Source: Streptomyces sp. TP-A0356 (GTDB taxonomy: Bacteria; Actinomycetota; Actinomycetes; Streptomycetales; Streptomycetaceae). From it: a stretch of DNA of 64,000 nucleotides. This document shows positions 59,964-64,000 of the stretch, piece after piece. The stretch spans positions 1-64,000 of the forward strand of contig NZ_BBZJ01000033.1 in NCBI RefSeq assembly GCF_001417775.1, given 5' to 3'. Every line of letters begins with the position of its first letter. Position 1 is the stretch's first letter. The translations under genes and the position numbers were made by a program. The notes under the pieces were generated by a model. The model ran no database searches. It saw only the letters and a program-made list of their open reading frames with translations, and was not told the DNA's origin.

Positions 59964-60788
59964 ATGCCCGCGCAGCCGGACCAACGCCGCCAGCTGAGTG
60001 AATTCCTCCGCAGCCGCAGAGAGCGCCTGACCCCTGACGAGGTGGGCCTGCCCCGGACCGGCCGCCGTCGGACTCCGGGACTTCGCCGAGAGGAACTGGC
60101 ACTGCTGGCCGGGATCAGCGCCACCTGGTACACGTACCTGGAGCAGGGGCGGGAGATCGGCGTCTCCGAACAGGTGCTCAACGCCCTCGCCGCGGCGCTG
60201 CGGCTGGACCGGCACGAGCGCCATCATCTTCTCCAGCTTGCCGGTCACGCGCCCCCGGCCGAAGCCGAGGAACGCGAGCCGCTCACGGCCGAGGCGGAGG
60301 CCGTCCCCCTGCTGCTCCAGCCGAACCCGGCGTACATCATCGACGGCAACTATGACGTCCTCAGTCACAACCAGGCAGCCGACGAGTTGTTCCCGAGGCT
60401 CATCACTGACGCGGACCGGCCCGCCAACTTCGTCCGCTGGGTGTTTCTCGAACCGGTGGCCCGGGACGTTCTAGTCGACTGGGAAACCGAGGCACGCGGC
60501 CTGCTCGGCCGACTTCGCACGCTAGCGACACGACATTTCGGCGACCCGCGGTACACCCGATTGATCGAGGACCTCAACGAGGGCAGCCCGGAGGTGCGGG
60601 ACTGGTGGCCGCAGTACGAGGTGCAGGCCCGGCACAGCGGTCGGAAACGGCTACGACACCCGCAACGAGGACCGATCGATTATGCGTACACCGCTTTTCA
60701 CCTGGCCGAACAGCCGGAGCAGACGCTGGTTGTCTACTTCGACAGCAGCGAACCGCCCGATGAGGGCGTAGCCGTGACCGGCGAATGA
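59964..60788 (+). CDS. XRE-family regulator with MmyB-like ligand domain
   Basis: A 274-residue regulator: an N-terminal HTH (LRREELALLAGISATWYTYL, with the EQGREIGVSEQVLNALAAAL continuation) and a ~170-residue MmyB-like domain starting near AEAVPLLLQPNPAYIIDGNY. In this family, named for the methylenomycin regulator, the C-terminal PAS-like domain binds a fatty-acid-like ligand. ATG at 59964. Divergent from the SDR, which it probably controls. Confidence 0.92.
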   Translation: MPAQPDQRRQLSEFLRSRRERLTPDEVGLPRTGRRRTPGLRREELALLAGISATWYTYLEQGREIGVSEQVLNALAAALRLDRHERHHLLQLAGHAPPAEAEEREPLTAEAEAVPLLLQPNPAYIIDGNYDVLSHNQAADELFPRLITDADRPANFVRWVFLEPVARDVLVDWETEARGLLGRLRTLATRHFGDPRYTRLIEDLNEGSPEVRDWWPQYEVQARHSGRKRLRHPQRGPIDYAYTAFHLAEQPEQTLVVYFDSSEPPDEGVAVTGE

Positions 60789-61082
60789 ACGAGGAGGCCG
60801 GCGGCGGTATCAGCGCTCACGGTACGGCGGCGGAGGGCCAGCGGCTGCGCGCCGAGCAGTTCCTGAAGAAGCGGGGCCGCCCCACCGCGGGTGACACGTG
60901 GGGCCCAGCCACTCATCGATGCCGAGCTGCACACGGTTACTTCTCCGTTGGCTCCGGGGCGGGCGCGACCCCGGTTGGGCACGACGAAGTTGGCCCCCGT
61001 CCCACCGAACCCGGTGACCCTTCATCTCGCCGCCTGAGAACGCATCAGCCCTGGGTGTAGGCGGCCTCGATCGCGTGCTGCG
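60789..61082. other. Intergenic region without a convincing gene
   Basis: About 290 bp between the XRE regulator and the TetR remnant. Short frames exist but none shows a family match or a good ribosome-binding site. Confidence 0.4.
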
Positions 61083-61550
61083 GTGTCACCAGGTCCAGCG
61101 CCTGCGGACAAGCGAGAGGTGCTTTTCGACGGCGAAGCCGACTTGCGCGCCGCGCTGATACAGGCGGTGGCCGCAACGCCCGAGGGTCTGCAGCCGCTCG
61201 AAATACTGCGCTGCGCCTTCCGGAAGGTCGAACGGATCCTTGAGGACAATCGCCCGTTCGCCGAACCACGACTACAAGTCATCGCGGCGACACCGGCATT
61301 CCGCGAACGCGACCTGGCCAAGGCCGCCTCACTCGCTGAAGCCGTAGCGGGGGCGCTGCGGCAGCGCGGAGTCGCCGACCGGCTGGCCGGCCTGGCTGCG
61401 CGGACCGGGTGGGCCGCCTTTCACCATGCGGCCCAAGCCTGGATCGACGACCCCTCACAGAGCTTGGATGCACATCTCCTCCAAGCCTTCGACGACCTGC
61501 GCGCCCTTTCCGTGACCGCCTTACCAGCACAGGCACGGCCTGAAAGCTGA
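61083..61550 (+). pseudogene. TetR-type regulator lacking its DNA-binding domain
   Basis: The frame encodes only a TetR C-terminal (MftR-like) ligand domain: EVLFDGEADLRAALIQAVAA, PLEILRCAFRKVERILEDNR, and ARTGWAAFHHAAQAWIDDPS. The ~50 N-terminal HTH residues are missing, and the sequence before VLFDGE is unrelated. It could not bind DNA in the normal way. Confidence 0.6.
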
Positions 61551-61845
61551 TGCCACCCAACCCCGGCCATCGATCACCGCGAGCAAACGGGTTTGACCAC
61601 AGGACGCCGCCGGATCCTCCGCCTCGCCGGCCACTGGCCATGGACCGCCACATCACCGATGGCCTCGACCGGTTCGCCCTGAAAGTTCGAGGATAACAAC
61701 GGGAGAGCTGCGTAGCGCCCCGCAACACACTTTCGGATAATCCTATTACGTCACTCGAATGCGCGGCGCGGGGGCTGCCGGGGCGCCACCGCAGCACAGT
61801 GATAATCAACCTGTCGGATAGGGGGTAAACACAAAGGAGGGTTAA

Positions 61846-62097
61846 GTGCGTCAATCTGTGAAGCTGGGAGTCGCAACGGCTATTGCAGTCGTTTCCCTGT
61901 TCGGTGGCGCCTCAACGGCCAGTGCATACTCCGGATCCGAGACCAGCCGCGACGTGCCAAGCGCGTGCGACGACGGGGTGACTGAGGCCACCTGTCAGAT
62001 CGGCGAAGACAATGAGAACGTAACCATCAACGGGACTGTCAATATCACCGTCGCTGGTGATTTCGGCGAACTGACCTTCGGTCCGGATCTAACCTGA
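61846..62097 (+). CDS. Small secreted protein
   Basis: An 83-residue precursor. MRQSVKLGVATAIAVVSLFG plus GASTASA forms a Sec signal peptide with a likely cleavage after ASA, leaving a ~55-residue acidic product. Two Cys (SACDDG and ATCQIG) 10 residues apart could form a disulfide, and the end is beta-strand-like (NVTINGTVNITVAGDFGELT). The GTG at 61846 has an excellent AAAGGAGG ribosome-binding site. No family recognised; codon use is slightly less GC-rich than its neighbours. Confidence 0.75.
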   Translation: MRQSVKLGVATAIAVVSLFGGASTASAYSGSETSRDVPSACDDGVTEATCQIGEDNENVTINGTVNITVAGDFGELTFGPDLT

Positions 62098-62120
62098 GGC
62101 CCGCACGTGCGGTCAGTTTG

Positions 62121-62165
62121 AACTTTGCTGGACTACCTGTTCCTGGACGCCGCGCACTTCAAGCC
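62121..62165 (+). pseudogene. Probable IS256-type transposase scrap
   Basis: About 15 codons read LDYLFLDAAHFKP, resembling the DYLFLDG-H-K region around the first catalytic Asp of IS256-type transposases. It is too short to be certain. Confidence 0.35.
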
Positions 62166-62334
62166 TCGATCATTCACGTGCGCGCGCCGGCATGAGTGGT
62201 TCGGCTGGGGTGTCGGCCTTCCGCTGGTTGTGTGTGTCCCGATGATCTGATGGCGCGCCAGCAACTCGCGGTCCGCCTGGAGTTGCTGGCCCGTGCCGTA
62301 CGCACACGGCGCGGGCCTGACGCTGGAAGGGGTG

Positions 62335-62613
62335 TTACTGACCTTTCCGTTGTGGAGTTGCCCCAGTCTGATAGACGCGGATGGGCTTGCGGGCTATGCC
62401 GCCGGGTGCGGCCGTGGGCCGGCGGTCCTGGCGGGTCAGCGACGCCCGGCCGGTCCGCCGGTGAACCCCTTGCAGGCCGGCTTCACGCATCAGCCGGGCC
62501 ACGCGTCTGCGGCCGACCGGCAGGCCGTCGATCTCGCGCAGGTCGGCGCGGATGCGTGGGGCACCGTAGGTGCCTGCGACCGCTCGATGGGCTTTGATCG
62601 TCTCGGTCAGCAC
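62335..62613 (-). pseudogene. IS3-family transposase OrfB fragment
   Basis: Minus-strand KAHRAVAGTYGAPRIRADLR and GLPVGRRRVARLMREAGLQG match the HTH_21 region at the start of IS3-type OrfB. The integrase core that should follow is absent. Confidence 0.75.
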
Positions 62614-62639
62614 CGCGTCCTCGGCCTCACGGCGGGAGG

Positions 62640-62994
62640 GGCCGCACCTCTTCCATGCGGCCTCTTGCTACGGGGTGAGCGTGGTCGTGGCTGGAACATG
62701 AGGAGATGAATGTGGGCATGGCGAGGTGGGGGGAGCCATCGGGATCGATGGGGCGAGGTGGAGGGGCGAAGAGATAGAAGCGCGCTCTTCATCGTCACGG
62801 ACCATGAGGGCCTGTGGCACTGGCGAGTCGGTTGGCATCAACGCCGATGCGCAGCATCGACGTAGCGAGGAGCATGTCGACAGAGCGCTCGGACAGTGCT
62901 TCTGCAGGCTGAGCGGCTGTGGCAGGCGACAATGCCCAGGTGGCATGATGCAGCGATGATCTCCTCGATACCTGCCGTGGCCCCTGCAGGTCGG
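62640..62994. other. Intergenic region, no gene recognised
   Basis: About 350 bp between the IS3 fragment and the GNAT gene. Purine-rich on the plus strand near 62700-62780; no supported coding frame or RNA. Confidence 0.4.
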
Positions 62995-63544
62995 ATGAGT
63001 CAGAGCGAACAACCGATGTTCCGGCTCGCCGGGAACGTTGAACTACGCCCGTGGCGGCAAGACGATGCCCAGGCCCTCGTGGATGCCTGTCTGGACCCGG
63101 ACATTCAGCAGTGGAACCGTCCAGGGCGTGGCGTGTCACGCGCGGGAGAGAATCGCCCGCTGGCACGAGCGCTGGAAGTCCGAGCAATCGGCGATCTGGG
63201 CCATCGCGCGGCTCGGTGAGCGGCCAGTGGGCATGATCGGTTGGGGCGACATCGATCTCAAGGGCGGGAGCGCTGAGATCCTGTACTGGCTGCTGCCAGC
63301 TGGTCGTGGTGGCGGCGTCATGGCCGACGCCACTGTGCGCCTCAGCCGGTGGGCGATAGACGTCATCGGCCTGCACCGGCTGCGCCTCACCCATTCCGTA
63401 GCCAACCCGGCATCCTGTCGGGTTGCGACAAGGGCCGGCTTCGCCCTGGAAGGCACTATGCGAAGCGCCCTACTGCATGCGGACGGGTGGCACGACGAAC
63501 ATCTCCACGCCCGAATACGAGGCGACAAATGGCCTGGTGAATGA
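62995..63544 (+). pseudogene. GNAT acetyltransferase with one frameshift
   Basis: The start ATG (62995) reads MSQSEQPMFRLAGNVELRPW and DDAQALVDACLDPDIQQWNR, the N terminus of a RimJ-like GNAT. A shift near 63125 moves the rest to another frame: AIWAIARLGERPVGMIGWGD, YWLLPAGRGGGVMADATVRL (acetyl-CoA site) and HRLRLTHSVANPASCRVATR, then AGFALEGTMRSALLHADGWH. Combined length is normal (~180 residues). Inactive unless the shift is a sequence error. Confidence 0.75.
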
Positions 63545-63592
63545 GCCCATCCGGCCTTGGAGGGCTCCTCGGGCCGGGCAGGAGCGGGGACT

Positions 63593-63676
63593 GCGCTCAA
63601 TCTCCCGCATCGTCATGCCGCCGCGGTGGTCGCGCCGGATCGCAGCGTACAGCTCGACCTTTGACATCTGCGGCAT
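63593..63676 (-). pseudogene. IS21-family IstA transposase, N-terminal scrap
   Basis: 28 minus-strand codons, MPQMSKVELYAAIRRDHRGG then MTMREIER, are the start of an IS21-type IstA transposase. The next residues are unrelated. Confidence 0.65.
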
Positions 63677-63756
63677 GACCAGGGCCCTTCACCAGGAGCA
63701 CCTCGATGCTGTCCAGGCAAGGATCCCAGCGCCGTTAAAACTCGGGTTCTGGACTC

Positions 63757-63786
63757 GGGTTATGGCTCAACTCCTGTGGCGCGGCC
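63757..63786. repeat. ISL3-type terminal repeat copy
   Basis: GGGTTATGGCTCAACTCCTG at the start of this stretch matches the inverted repeats at 17611 and 18142. It lies ~90 bp before an ISL3 transposase start, where a left terminal repeat would be expected. Confidence 0.55.
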
Positions 63787-63877
63787 ACTCTGAGTGACGA
63801 CACCGTGTCCCTGGGCGGCACCGAAGCCGCCCGAAAGTGAGCCAACGTCAAGGTGATTGGGCCGAGAGTTCAGGGCC

Positions 63878-64000
63878 GTGGAAGGGGTCGTTCTCCAGCT
63901 GGAGGAGCTGCTGTTCCCGTCGATCGCGGACGTTGCGGTGCTGTCGGTGAACGTGAACATCGAGATGGTACGCGTCGACGCGCAATGCACCGCAAAGGGC
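63878..64000 (+). CDS. ISL3-family transposase, 5' end (cut by window edge)
   Basis: From a GTG at 63878 the frame runs open to the last base: VEGVVLQLEELLFPSIADVA then VLSVNVNIEMVRVDAQCTAK. This is the N terminus of ISL3-type transposases, with the first Cys of the zinc-binding pair at CTAKG. The remainder lies outside the window, so I cannot tell whether it is intact. Confidence 0.7.
   Translation, partial: MEGVVLQLEELLFPSIADVAVLSVNVNIEMVRVDAQCTAKG

Noticed and set aside
1..64000. CRISPR arrays, tRNA or rRNA genes
   Set aside because: I saw no regularly spaced repeats with unique spacers, and no T-loop/anticodon pattern typical of tRNAs.

Overview
The window is high-G+C actinobacterial DNA, almost certainly Streptomyces. 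Coding frames are strongly GC3-biased, GTG starts and GTGA/ATGA overlaps are common, and the families are typical of the genus (AfsR/SARP regulator, GlxA regulators, DUF6247, DUF6193, LLM flavin enzymes, an amino-group carrier protein cluster). It is a patchwork: pieces of at least eight insertion-sequence families (IS5, IS630, IS701, ISL3, ISAs1, IS3, IS21, probably IS256) and many frameshifted or truncated genes surround blocks of intact genes. This looks like an accessory, possibly chromosome-arm, region.

0-19.6 kb: an IS5-type element whose terminal inverted repeats enclose an alpha/beta-hydrolase gene; a blasticidin-S-deaminase-like enzyme; a type I GAPDH with a GlxA/AraC regulator; a TetX-like flavin monooxygenase; an IS701/antiporter/IS630 junk segment; a methyltransferase; an aromatic-hydroxylase-type monooxygenase; then the first of two matching two-gene cassettes (a small ~160 aa protein plus a ~980 aa membrane M48 metalloprotease). 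After that come a frameshifted NmrA-type reductase with its TetR regulator and palindromic operator, a DUF6247 pair resembling a toxin-antitoxin module, and a DUF6193 gene flanked by ISL3-like inverted repeats.

19.7-43.5 kb: a biosynthetic gene cluster built around a LysW-type amino-group carrier protein. An overlapping minus-strand operon (20921-33268) encodes two LLM flavin monooxygenases, an FAH/AraD1-like protein, an aminotransferase, an acyl-CoA/AMP ligase, a Glu/Leu-type dehydrogenase, a class I glutamine amidotransferase, LysZ-, LysY- and LysX-like enzymes, the carrier LysW and a homocitrate/isopropylmalate-synthase-like enzyme. Next to it are a maleate-isomerase-like protein, a response regulator lacking its phospho-acceptor Asp, an IS701-transposase-derived protein lacking catalytic acids, an alpha/beta-hydrolase, a MerR regulator, an MFS exporter, a shortened SDR and a large SARP. 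The working model is that a homologated 2-oxo acid is aminated, attached to LysW by LysX, phosphorylated and reduced by LysZ/LysY, then tailored. The carrier ends in Gln instead of the Glu expected for substrate attachment.

43.5-51.3 kb: small regulators, a DUF2178-like membrane protein with an XRE repressor, a GlxA regulator divergent from a dienelactone-hydrolase-like gene with paired palindromes between them, a VOC protein, a complete IS630 element, a 168-bp MITE-like repeat and the 3' scrap of a STAND-type NTPase.

51.4-58 kb: the most unusual segment. A glutamine-rich protein and a cytoplasmic subtilisin-fold protein in which every catalytic residue (Asp, His, Ser and oxyanion Asn) is replaced form a minus-strand pair bounded by strong hairpins. 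Next to them, on the plus strand, is the second small-protein/M48-protease cassette, with the same GTGA overlap as the first.

58-64 kb: IS remnants, an SDR with a divergent XRE/MmyB-type regulator, a headless TetR, a small secreted protein, a frameshifted GNAT acetyltransferase, and the start of an ISL3 transposase at the window edge.

All calls come from reading the sequence and translations; no database or structure search was run.
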